In this document: in pieces, positions 12,401 to 22,913 of the stretch
Numbering within the stretch: position 1 is the stretch's first letter
Layout: every line of letters begins with the position of its first letter
DNA from: Anisakis pegreffii
Taxonomy: Eukaryota > Nematoda > Chromadorea > Rhabditida > Anisakidae
Assembly (NCBI GenBank): GCA_035041965.1
Contig: JAPYMA010001087.1
Span: 1 to 64,000, forward strand
Direction of reading: 5' to 3'
DNA: 64,000 nucleotides
Translations under genes and position numbers: made by a program
Notes under the pieces: model-generated
Seen by the model: the letters and a program-made list of their open reading frames with translations, nothing else
Database searches by the model: none
Told to the model about the DNA's origin: nothing

Positions 12401-14052
12401 TATTCAAATTCAATGAATTTGCATTGTGGATTCGAGAGTTCATCGAATCCATGGCCGCGCTTGTTCCGAATCGGTGAAGCGCCTTAAAATTGGTGCTCCT
12501 TTGAAATTTAAAAATTTTCGAATTGTATCACTCGACAAACTTTCATTTAGTTAAGTATAACAAGCAAAAAGTTATTTCTACGAAAATATGTGGTATTGAT
12601 CACAACTGTCGAATTTGATTTATGAATATTGAATGTATAGGTCTCTCTTTCTCGATTATTAATTTTTTATTCTGAATCATTCGAGACAGTATTGGTTATT
12701 TCAATATCGAATGCACTCCATCGAAACAGAACCTTTGTCGTCGTGAACGAAAACTTTCGAGTTGCCGTCATCAAGTGGAATAATTATTGGCTTTGTTGTA
12801 ATTTTGCTCTGAAAAGAAATAAGTTTTTCTGAATGATGGGACATTCCTGAATGCGTCTGATAATATAAGGAGACAACTTTTTCCTTAGAATTAACTATGA
12901 AAATTTTAAACAGTGCATCCATATAGATTACAAAATCGCAAAAACAAGAGAGCGAATTTTAATCTATAATGGGAAATGCGATTTTTTATAAACACTGAAA
13001 AAAAACAATGTACAAATGAGTTCTCGTATAAGCCAGTGGTTCTCATAGAGGTGAAATCACCTGTTTTGGGTAATTTGGAGATGTCAATGGGTAATGGAAG
13101 AGATCGGAAAATTAGTATTTCGTGCAGTTGTTATGTTATGATAGAACGTCATTGTGAGGGTGTTTTATAACTCGGATATGTAAATGCGGTTAGTTGATGG
13201 AAACAGTCTTTGTCTTCTTATTTTCTGTGTATCATTAGCTCGTCCGGGTCTAATAGGGTTTTCATTCGTTTTAATAAGGTTTTCATTCTTTTCCTTGCTG
13301 CTATAATCGCTCTCATAGCTTTTATCACCAAAAGTGTTCTCTTTTGCTAATTTCTCATTCATTTTACTCAACAATCAAAATCAAATTCTCATTCTATCAA
13401 ATACACTCTATAATTGATCATTTGACTGTTGAACGTTGTTGAGCAATAGCATTCGATTGCTGTATTGTTGATTTCGACTGTCAACAGTCGTCAACGTATC
13501 CAATAAATAGTATATGCTACAGAATAAGGAATTGCTTCGAACTGTGAAGTGAAATGAGACAAAGTGAATGAGAAAAGCCCATGAAGAGAACGGTGTTCGC
13601 ATGTAATAGCTATGAGAGCGAATACAACACATCTGAAAAGAATGAGAATCCATCTGAATCAGTTTGAGTGAGCGTGTCACAGACAATAGCTTTTCATGCA
13701 ATCATGCCATGAGCAACACAACCGTCTAGGACACTAATTTCTTTCACGCTGCCGAGAAATTTCCTGACTGGTTTTCCGTTTGTTCCTGGCGTTACATATG
13801 GAAATAGTAAGTTCTTATATCAGGGGGGAAGGGGTAGCAACTGTTTACCATATCATCAAAAGGGGCAATGGAGCACCCGAACGTGAGAACTACTGGTAAA
13901 AGCAAAGACTGAATCGCCTACGAAAAAACAAACGAAATAAAATCTCGTCAGAATTCATTCAAATCACTTCGAATAGCACGAACAGCAAGATCTGGCCGTT
14001 GCATAGCATCTGCATCGATCTCCTCGGGCTCTGCGACATCCAACTGCGCCAT
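9433..14052 (-). CDS. MATH and BTB/POZ domain protein
   Basis: Proteins with this domain pair usually act as substrate adaptors for Cullin-3 ubiquitin ligases: the MATH domain binds the target and BTB binds Cullin-3. Eleven exons on the minus strand (14052-13984, 12808-12733, 12482-12370, 12153-12042, 11815-11633, 11536-11368, 11126-11029, 10781-10600, 10228-10076, 9928-9806, 9573-9433) join with consistent phases to about 472 residues from MAQLDVAEPEEI to a TGA. The MATH-like part spans roughly residues 60-240, including YVWWNYAYKLILHGDE, LQFTFYLLNIG and ILIFRITLQIERDYF. BTB spans roughly 265-390, with SDFVFTRGDSS, YFVHKSPLAYTSISL, LLTYLYTEKVILPDF and LFDRFRLLKIFDKW. The C-terminal 90 residues look helical. 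The domain calls rest on remembered patterns and the MATH part is divergent. The first exon joint (at GCT/GTTCGT) is the least certain. The first intron carries hAT copy 2, and an intron near 12.3 kb carries a short hairpin. Confidence 0.7.
12260..12315. repeat. Short intronic hairpin, 22-bp arms
   Basis: The arms at 12260-12281 and 12294-12315 are reverse complements with one mismatch, separated by 12 bases. They begin GTTGTCAGTTATTC and end GAATAAATGACAAC. The hairpin lies in an intron of the MATH-BTB gene. The right arm is followed by a second TGACAAC word, and TATTTAACGTTG also occurs twice in the neighbourhood. Confidence 0.85.
13034..13895 (+). mobile_element. Non-autonomous hAT-like element, copy 2 (complete, with target duplication)
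   Basis: The element starts CAGTGGTTCTCA and ends TGAGAACTACTG, a terminal inverted repeat typical of the hAT superfamily. It is flanked by GTATAAGC (13026-13033) and GTAAAAGC (13896-13903), an 8-bp target duplication with one mismatch, which is the hAT footprint. At 862 bp with no transposase frame it is non-autonomous. Its interior is an imperfect foldback: the stretch at about 13280-13323 is roughly the reverse complement of 13604-13647. It lies in the first intron of the MATH-BTB gene. Confidence 0.9.
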
Positions 14053-15197
14053 GATAGCGGTTGATGAGTAATGATGATTGTTGCCTTTCCCAACTTATTT
14101 GATCTTTTTTCCCAAATTCAAATTTGTTTCATGTTTTTTTAGTCAATTTCTGCTCACATGTAAATTTCATAGCTCATACTTTTAATGATGGCAAAAAAAT
14201 TAATAGGCACATGAAACGCGAAAATATCATTTTGCAAATTCTCTCGTTTGATATAATGATCGATTTGTTAAATACTTGGTAGCCAAGCAAAGACTTGTGT
14301 ATATGTAATTTTATTGTGAGCTATAATGTTAAGATTTGTTAAGTCTCATTTGAGAAAATTACCTACTTATCTTCTGAACTGAGATCGATAAGACTTTGAG
14401 AGACGACGTGACTTTAGTCGTCTTTACATTATCAATAACCTGAGGAATTAGTTCCATTCTTTTTCTTGCGTTCTTGAATCACTGTATTACGGAATCACTA
14501 TAAGATTTCCACAACACTATATTACGAAAATCTCAGTGGATTTATCGCAGTTAAATCAGGCAGTTTCCGATTTTAGTTTTCCATACGTTGCGATGAGAGA
14601 ACATTGCATGTTCAGCATAATTGCTTTCAACTCTAGACGAGATGTCTGTTTGTGTGAGTACAAATCTGGAAAAGAAATCATACGGAAGACCTAAAATTGT
14701 TGTGCATGAATACACGCTGTCAAGAGTGTTAAGTCCAGCCCTAATATAAAGTGCACTCTTGAAAGGATTTGAGCCTAAACGCTCCAAATATCACTGCTGA
14801 ACAAATTCTGATACGATGTCAAAACTGCAACAAAAATCACCAACGAAATATGGTAAAATCATGATGGATCGGAACAAAATTCGGAAAAAAACATTTCATT
14901 GTGTATGTATACCACGAAGCACATCAACGAAATCATTCCATACAATAGATGAACGAATGAATGAACACAGCAAATGATATAATTAATGAATGGTTAAAAC
15001 GCTTCATAAATTCCATCAAACTGAATTTTAAGCGCTATAATGACGATTGAATCTGTGCAGAGCGATGTCAAATAAAAGCGATTAAAAGAATGATATATGA
15101 ATAAATTCGATAATGAAATTGCATTATTGAATGAACAGTGGATATCATTTGCCCGAAGATCGCTCTTCTTTTTTTAAATATTTCGATCATCAGCTTC
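14053..15197. other. Intergenic region between ACAA2 and MATH-BTB genes
   Basis: About 1.1 kb separates the thiolase stop codon from the MATH-BTB start, both on the minus strand. It should hold the thiolase 3' untranslated region and the MATH-BTB promoter. A minus-strand open frame at 14551-14787 (78 codons) has no recognisable motif and no clear splice context. Confidence 0.5.
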
Positions 15198-18100
15198 TTA
15201 ATCAATGTTCTCGAAAAGAATCGCTATCCCTTGGCCACCTCCAATACACGCTGATCCGATTGAATATTTCACCGAACGTCGTCTGAAATTTCATTGCATT
15301 TCATTCACTTCATCTAATCGCAATGAACATGTTCAAGCAAGATAACAATTTTATTTCTAGCACCCATTTTTTAACGGAGATTCTATTTTATTATCACTTC
15401 GATTCACTCTTAATCGAATATTCTTTTCTGTTCACTGAAACGAAAGCGGATTGTATACGTGTATGGAAGAGTGGTCCGAAGACGGAAAGAAGTCGGGGAC
15501 GAGGGAAGTCGGAGATTTTCGGGTGAAAATCCCCGAAATTTGCCGATCACCGAAATCGCCCGCACCACTCTTGTTACACTGTTAAGCAGATTGCCTACTA
15601 AACATTTTGAAAGCGATATGCTAAAGGAGATAGTAACAACGAAGAAATAAAGCAACTTCATTTCATGAATGAGATGCGTTGAGATTCTGGCGCCGGATGC
15701 AGCCAACGGATGTCCCAATGATATCGCACCTCCGCTCACATTCAGCTTCTTCTCATCCAAATCCAGTTCTCGTTGAACAGCCAGTGCTTGCGGTGCAAAC
15801 GCTTCATTCACCTTCAATACCCATTAACAATCAAATTTCCGTTCACATCACAGCGGTAGAATACAACCATTACGTGCAAATTCGATTGCAAATCGGTCAG
15901 GTTTTTTTACACTTAGTACAGTGCTCTGTTATTCCTATTGATGATCTGGTAGGCCGCCGTTACCATCCCCCCCCCCTTGATACAAGAACAGGTAGGCCTA
16001 GGCATGTCGAATACCATAGGTATTCGACATGGCTAGGCCTACTTGTTATATCGCTGTGTTGCTCATTATTGCAATCGATTATGATTGCATGAAAAGTTAT
16101 TGTCTATGACACGCTCACTTCAAACTGATTCAGATGGATTCTCATTCTTTTCAGACGTGTTCTATTCACTCTCATAGCTATTATGCGTGAATATCGTTCT
16201 CTTGATGAGTTTTTCTCATTCACTTCGTTTCATCTCACTTCACAGTTCGAATCGATTTCTTATTCTGTAGCATATATTATTTACTGGATACGTTGACGAG
16301 TGTTGACAGCCGAAATCAACAATACAGCAATAAAATAGTATTTCTCAACAACAATCGACAATGGTCAATTATAGGGTGTATTTGATAGAATGAGAATTTG
16401 ACTTTGATTGTTGAGTGAAATGAATGAGAAATTAGCAAAAGAGAATACTTTTGGTGATAAAAGCTATGAGAGTGATTATAGCAGCAAAGAAAAGAATGAA
16501 AACTCTGTTAAAACGAATGAAAATCCTGTTAAGCTCGGACGAAATAGGAGCATAAAAAGTGTTGCCGTCAACTAACCGCATTTACATATCCGAGTTATAA
16601 AACATCATCATAATGACGTTCTCTCATAAAATAACAACTGTACGAAATACAAATTTCCCGACCCCCTCCATTACCCTTTGATACCTCCAAATTACCCAAA
16701 ATGGGTAATGGGTGTTGTTAAAATAGGTATTATTGAAACAATACTCATTGTTATAATAATTGCACTTAATTTATGATTGTAATCCGACGGTTGAATCTAA
16801 CTGAATAAGTGTCTATGCAATTTTAGGTTATTCGAACGCATACGAATAGACAATGTTGGTACCATTTGAAAGAATATTGACCGTTTGAAATAAACCGTTT
16901 GAAATTTGAAATAAAGAAGAACATTTTTGCTGACGAATGTAAAGAAGTGTGGTTAAGGTGAGATAAAACCTCGATGAGATCGATATCTTGCAGTGTAAGT
17001 CCAGATTTCTTGAGGACAGATCGAATTGCAGGTGCAGGTCCAATACCCATCATGTTTGGATCAACACCCACTGCTTTCCAAGCCACAACTCGAGCCAACG
17101 GCTTAAGACCATATTTCGAAACAGCCTCTTCACCAGCCACTAATAATGCCGAAGCTCCATCACTGATTCCCTTGACAGATTCACGTTCAAAAAATTTCAT
17201 TGACTGCTTAACTGCACATTGAGATTGTATTCAGTAAAGATAAATTCACGAACTGATACTATGTTTTGAGACGGCAGAAGAATTCACTAAGTGAGCAATG
17301 TTCATTATATGCTCACGTCAGTGTAGCCACAGAATAGAATGGATATCCCATGATAATGAATACACTATGATAAGTTCATTATTTTTCTAATCAGTGGATA
17401 GGATTCCAGTTTTGGTGAGTTTGGGATGGGCATCGCATCTGTAAAAGATAATATGAAGTAAGCAACAAACGCACTGAAGCGTTTCCAGCAGTAATGAGAC
17501 CATCTTTCTTGAACACGGGAGGCAGTTTCGACAACTTTTCAAGCGTTGTTATTTTTGGGTGCTCATCGGTCTGAAATTTTTTCATTCAAACACAGTTCTT
17601 TAAGAGCATTATTTTATTGCTCTTGAAGAAGTGTGTTTGGGTGATGGTCAGGAATTTCGAGATTTCGATCAAATTCATTGCAGCATTTATTAGGAAATGA
17701 ACGGCAATGGAGTACTCACGAATCCTGAATTTGAATGGTTACAATTAAAGAATCTTCTGTTTCGAATTTCAATTCAATTTCAATGGCTGATCGTAAGAAA
17801 GATTTGAAACTGACAGACAAAATGCGAAGATTTGAAATGGACAAACGAATCGATTGGATTATGAATGAACCTCGAACGTAATATTGCCTTTCTTCGATTT
17901 AATTGTGATCGGTGCTATTTCTGCTTTGAAACTACCATTGTCATGAGCTGTAAATTCAGTGCGTACAGAACAGATGCATTTAAGACGGCAGATGTGAATG
18001 AATGCTGTTACAAGATAAAAGGAAACGGGCACTCCGTCTTAAAAACAGTCGGACATCGTTTCCGAGTCTTAAGAACCGAATGAAAATCTCAAGTCTTAAG

Positions 18101-19772
18101 AACCGAATGAAAATCTCAAGTCTCAAGAACCGAATGAAAATCTCAAGTCTCAAGAACCGAATGAAAATGTCAAGTCTCAAGAACCGAATGAAAATCTCAA
18201 GTCTCAAGAACCGAATGAAAATCTCAAGTCTCAAGAACCGAATGAAAATCTCAAGTCTCAAGAACCGAATGAAAATCTCAAGTCTCAAGAACCGAATGAA
18301 AATCAAGAAGCGAATTTGAAACAACTACAGAGAGCTTCATTACTCTAAATCGTCATAGTCAATTCGTTAAGGATCGATCAAATTCAAAATCGCGAATTCG
18401 ATTCCTTTCGGCGGCAAACTTTTCCTTTTCCGTTAAACTAGTCCAGACAGACGTGGTGCCGAGTCTACCGTCCTTAAACATGCCGGAGTGCAGACACTGA
18501 TCGGCCGCCATAACATTCCAATCAAACGGAGAGAGATCTTTGATTAAAAAGAGAACCTGCTTTCCAAAGCGTTTGGGAACGTAAAGCAAAGCGATCCGCA
18601 TCCGCTCTGCTCACACCGTATTTTGCACCTAAGTTTTCTGCTGTCATTGCCATGGTAGTGTTGATATGAGGGTCGTTTAAGCATGCCCATAACGTATCTT
18701 CCAGCTGTGTAAATAATCTCTTTCATTTGCATAAAATCAAACTATTATAAATATTCCATCTGCGAAAGATTATTCCTTTGATTGCAAATGACTTCATTTT
18801 ATGCAATCAAAATATACATTTTCATCAACAGTACCAAAATAAAACCTCATATTTGACTCCGAGTTGGGTACCGAATCGGATGTTACGAGCCGCAAATGGC
18901 GTTTGACTCATATTCTCTGTTCCACCAGCCAACACGAACTTCGACTCACCGAGCAGAATTTGCTAAATAAAAAGAGTGTGACCTGTGATAATTGAATCGG
19001 GTTTGTTTCATTTGTGTTACTGCGTCGGGATTGTAAGTTGGAACGTTGCACATTCAAATGAATTGATACGAAGGTTCATTTATTAAGACGTGAGGTGATA
19101 TATAACAAATTCGGTGGCAATGAAGAAGAGTGACTTAGATGAAGTTCAGACTGGAAGAAGCAAACGATGCATTACTCGGAAGTAAAACTGTTAGATGAAT
19201 AACGGACAATTGCTCATCGCAATTCGTTTGAACATATTACGTTAAGGTGCTGTGTTGATGTGGAATGATAGTGTAGGTTTTGCAAATGATGACAATATAA
19301 ACCAGGTAAATCATCTGGCAATAACATTGGGAGGGTTTTGTGAAAAATATAATCGCTTTACCTCAGCTGCATTCACGATCACTTGAAAGCCCGATCCACA
19401 AATACGATTCACACCCAACGCGGGAGCATTTTCCGGTACACCCAACCTGAGACCGACGTGTCTCGGTAAATAGATTGCATCCACACTTGACTGAATCACA
19501 TTCCCTGAAGCAAGCCAACAATATCGTCGAAAAGAGTAAATCAAAACCAGAACATGAACTTTCAACAAAAGTACACACTTATGAGAGAATGATCACAAAC
19601 CGAAAATGACATGATCAATGCATTCTGGCTTAGTGTTTGTCTCATTCAGAACAGCACGACCGGCAAACTCGGCCAAATCGATTGCCGTAAAGTTCTTCAG
19701 TGATCCGCCATATGTTCCGAATGCGGTTCGTTTTGCACCAACAATGAAAACACCTTCAATTTCGTTATTATC
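15198..19772 (-). CDS. ACAA2: 3-ketoacyl-CoA thiolase, mitochondrial ACAA2 type
   Basis: This enzyme cleaves 3-ketoacyl-CoA to acetyl-CoA and a shortened acyl-CoA in the last step of beta-oxidation. Nine minus-strand exons join in phase: about 19772-19601, 19504-19362, 18962-18846, 18704-18557, 17947-17871, 17570-17475, 17170-16970, 15811-15657 and 15282-15198, for about 398 residues; human ACAA2 has 397. The start block reads [19 protein letters not shown]. The nucleophile cysteine is in [10 protein letters not shown] near residue 93. [35 protein letters not shown] and VNEAFAPQ are family blocks. The catalytic histidine is in GHPLAASG and the second catalytic cysteine is in SACIGGGQG near the C-terminus. 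The first codons are unresolved: the frame upstream of [10 protein letters not shown] meets a TGA without an ATG, so a short leader exon is probably missed. One intron holds a 27-bp minisatellite; another holds hAT copy 3 and a palindrome. Confidence 0.93.
15987..16047. repeat. Near-perfect palindrome, 29-bp arms
   Basis: The arms at 15987-16015 and 16019-16047 are reverse complements with two mismatches and a spacer of only three bases (ATA). The core of each arm is the word GTAGGCCTA next to CATGTCGAATACC. It sits just left of hAT copy 3 and right of a run of about ten cytosines near 15967, all within an intron of the thiolase gene. It is not part of the element as seen in copies 1, 2 and 4. 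Confidence 0.95.
16049..16712 (-). mobile_element. Non-autonomous hAT-like element, copy 3 (inverted, ends lost)
   Basis: This is the same family as copies 1, 2 and 4 in reverse orientation. Its left side in the window, CTGTGTTGCTCATTATTGCAA, corresponds to the right part of the element. Its right side ends at CAAATTACCCAAAATGGGTAA, the left part of the element. Neither terminal CAGTGGTTCTC repeat is present, so it is truncated at both ends. It lies in the thiolase intron between the exons at 16970 and 15811. Confidence 0.85.
18064..18303. repeat. 27-bp minisatellite, about nine copies
   Basis: The unit AAGAACCGAATGAAAATCTC plus seven more bases repeats about nine times with very few changes, all within a thiolase intron. 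Because 27 is a multiple of three, both strands carry an uninterrupted repeated open frame (a repeated SLKNRMKIS on plus and FIRFLRLEI on minus). The flanking thiolase exons join in phase without it, so I treat it as intronic. Confidence 0.95.
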
Positions 19773-19778
19773 ACACAA

Positions 19779-20945
19779 ACATCACTCTCGTTCACTTCAC
19801 TTTAGATGTTAACTTGATCATTAGTGTGCTCAAAATTGGGAGCGTATTTCAATGCATCAGACGAGAACGCTGGGAAGTATGAAATAAGTCGCAAGTTTCA
19901 GATGAGAGTTTTGTGATAGCTTGCTTAGATTAAGGAGCGATTACGTCTGATCTTCGTCGTCTTCATATACAATTTGAATAAAATGGAGGGCTTGCATTTG
20001 AATGAAACAACAACTTTTTCAAATGAAGGAGCTTTTTTTTGAATGACGAGAGTTTGAAGAGACGTGTGAAAGTAAAATTTCCTGCACTGGCTCATGTTTA
20101 AGAGCAGCAGCTCTACCACTGGACATATTCTCAAAGCAGCACCGAGAAGGTGCGATTGCACGAATTTGTTTAACGTTTTTAAGAATGGAAAATTGAGAAA
20201 TTGAAAAAAAATGTTTTGGTTATGAAATGACTTCGCATTACGGTAAGAATACACATAAGTTCACGCCGATCACAATGCATTCGCATGGTGATAATAATTG
20301 TGTTCAACAGCATCAGTGAAATAAATGGTGCTTATTGCATATGCATTTTTGTGTTCACCTCGAAAAATTCTATTGAATTGCCTTTTATTGGTAGAGTGGT
20401 ATTGGAATGAACTGTTCTGTTGTTGATGATGGAGATAAGCAATGATAAATTCGAATACGTATAAATAACCAACCACCAGCTTTTGAAAAGGCCATTAGAG
20501 TGAAATCGAGATGAGAATACTTCAAGTGTTCAGTAGATGTTGTTTGAAATGACTGACTGAACGAAACACCAACCTAAATTATACAGGTGAATAAGAGACT
20601 AATGCTTGTAAATATCGTTATTTCCGCCCTCAAACGATAACGATAACGATTGCACATAAGTTATATTACATCATACTACAACGTTCTCTTCTCCGATGAC
20701 TGTTTATTGACGACCTTTGTAGGGTGATTGCAATCAAAGTAAGAGCAAATCTTATTATTCATTTATTGATTAACATTCGATCAACGATCACTCGCGCATA
20801 ACACAAACTTGGGATTATGTCACAAATACTGCTCATCGGATAGATTGCTTCAAGCATCATCTCATCACTGTATTCGTCTCGTGCAAGAGCTTTCTTCCCC
20901 TTTCAGTTCATTGCTATTCCCTAATCACGAAGTTGCTTGCTTGCG

Positions 20946-20978
<33 letters not shown>

Positions 20979-21071
20979 GCAGTGATCAATGGAAACGAAC
21001 AACAACAGATGAATGCACAATCAGATGTATAGATGATTCATTTATTTATTAATCAATGCACCACTCACTTA
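19779..21071. other. Intergenic region with an (ATT) microsatellite
   Basis: No gene is recognised in this 1.3-kb stretch upstream of the thiolase. A run of about eleven ATT triplets lies at 20946-20979. The left end should hold the thiolase promoter and a possible short first exon. Confidence 0.5.
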
Positions 21072-22913
21072 TCAATCAGTTTTACATTTTTGTTGTACGT
21101 TACCACAAATGAGATGATGCTGATTACCGTTGTCATTTCGAAATGCAAACATAGCAAAGACAATGAAAAGAACTGAAAAAAGAGTGTGAACATAATTGAT
21201 CAAGATCACGAATAAATGCATTTCTGCAATACGTTGCATGTGCAGTGTTGCAACGAACAGGAACACAGAGAAGATGAATGCAATGAGCAGTCGATTCATA
21301 AATAAACTTGATGGCTGATCGATGATGCACTTATCAGTGATCTTTGAATTGATATCATCGCCAGTCTTACACGGTGTTGATGAAGTGTTCTTCTGGGGTA
21401 ACAACTGGAAGACAATGGTGGACAGATGTGAAGGTTTCAGGTAGTACCTTAAATGGGTTAATTTTTATGTTGAAGATATAATTTTATAAACTGAAATAAC
21501 GAAGACCTTCACATGTGAAATGTGTTTGGAATAGCTTGAGATTGTCAAAAGATTGATGCACATTATGAAGCAATAAGATTTTTTGAATGAAGAATGAAAA
21601 AATGATTACAATTTTCAGTGAAATGATAGAAAATGAATGTATTGTTAGCAATAGTGATGTCGTGAATTAGGATATTCACGATCACTTGAATATTCTATTT
21701 TTGAAATATATTGAAAGTATTGTATGTTATTTTGTTCGTAATATCTTATCATCGCCTCGTCTTTGTTCCTTTTGTCTATTATCATTATTCCGTGAGCATT
21801 TCGAGTGATTGATTCATTTCGAAGATCTTGTTTGTCATCATTAATCCCTAAGCAACTCGATGTATTGATGTCGAGGATTTATTTATCACTAATCTGTGAC
21901 CCATTCGATGGATTGCGACTGTTTTTGGAAGTGTACCCCTTTGATGAAGTGATATTCATTGTTGCGAAGTGTTCGTACAAGTAAAGGTTTTTTCGTTTCC
22001 TGTGATCGTCACTCGAGATACGAAATCTCCCTACTTCACTACAACTGATAAAATGACAGTAATCGAATGATTTTGAAAATAGTACTGCTGATAATGTATA
22101 ATATTTTGAAAGGATTTATTTGCTAGAGAATTTCTCCAAGAAGAGTTGAAATTCTTGGGTGATCAAAATAAGATGAACTTGCACTACTCACTCCATAATC
22201 CAGTAGATGACAAACGAATACGCAAGATAGAAACACGGATTCGCATGTGCTGGCCATAGTTCATACAGTTTTTGTAGTTTTTCTGATTCAATCATTCGGA
22301 TATCATTGCTGAGGAAATCGTCTTGCAACTGAAAATACAGACGAAACTAACATTGAACGACGTCTTGAGAAATACGATGGAAAGAATGAATCGTTGAAAT
22401 AAATATTACTAATATTCACTGAAAATTTTGGTGAAAACAATTAAAAATGGTAAAAGCACTCGAACATGTATGTATTCGACTTTTAGTTCAGCGCTTGTCA
22501 TTAACTCAGTAGCGTTTGATTTGAATAATAAATTCAATCGATCGAAGTTTACAGTAGAGATTACAATCTGAGATGCTTCACTGACGACTGCAAATGAACC
22601 TTCATTCATTCAAGACTGAGGAACAAAACCTCATCTCACCGATAGATTTCGTTTCTCCGATATAACTCGTGCTAATTTCTGTGATATGATTATGAGGCCG
22701 ACTGAAGGTTCTGAATGATGAATGAGATTGAAAAAATCACTAAATAATCGCATTACTAATGACCTTTTCAATTACTGGAATGTGAGCGACTTGAAATAAC
22801 ACCTTCGATAGTGCGAAGTTCAGTGATGAGGCAATGAGAAGACGTAAACAACCTTCAAATGTCCATCTATAGTTGATATCTCGAAAGCACTTGATACATC
22901 CAGCCATAATCAT
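21072..22913 (-). CDS. Putative polytopic membrane protein, incomplete model
   Basis: Three minus-strand segments look coding and have good splice borders. 22913-22803 starts ATG directly after TTTCAG and reads MIMAGCIKCFRDINYRWTF onward to LNFALSK, 37 residues. 22328-22192 follows TTTTCAG and contains the hydrophobic FYLAYSFVIYWIM. 21404-21072 follows CTTCCAG and ends in a stop; it contains two or three hydrophobic helices, including LLIAFIFSVFLFVATL and LFSVLFIVFAMFAF. The phases of these pieces do not join directly, so at least one exon is missing. The last exon recalls the final helices of the PGAP2/Frag1 family, but the match is too loose to assign. The pieces could also belong to two genes. 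Confidence 0.35.

Noticed and set aside
14551..14787. 78-codon minus-strand frame between thiolase and MATH-BTB genes.
   Set aside because: There is no recognisable motif, no ATG context and no splice partner; it is best treated as chance.
7800..16720. The word GAAATTACCC in the hAT copies resembles part of the nematode SL1 leader, suggesting spliced-leader RNA genes.
   Set aside because: The rest of the SL1 leader and the Sm-site structure are absent; the similarity is a few bases in a transposable element.
17980..18324. Long open frames on both strands, 105-114 codons of a repeated nine-residue motif.
   Set aside because: They are by-products of a 27-bp minisatellite in a thiolase intron; the thiolase exons join in phase without it.
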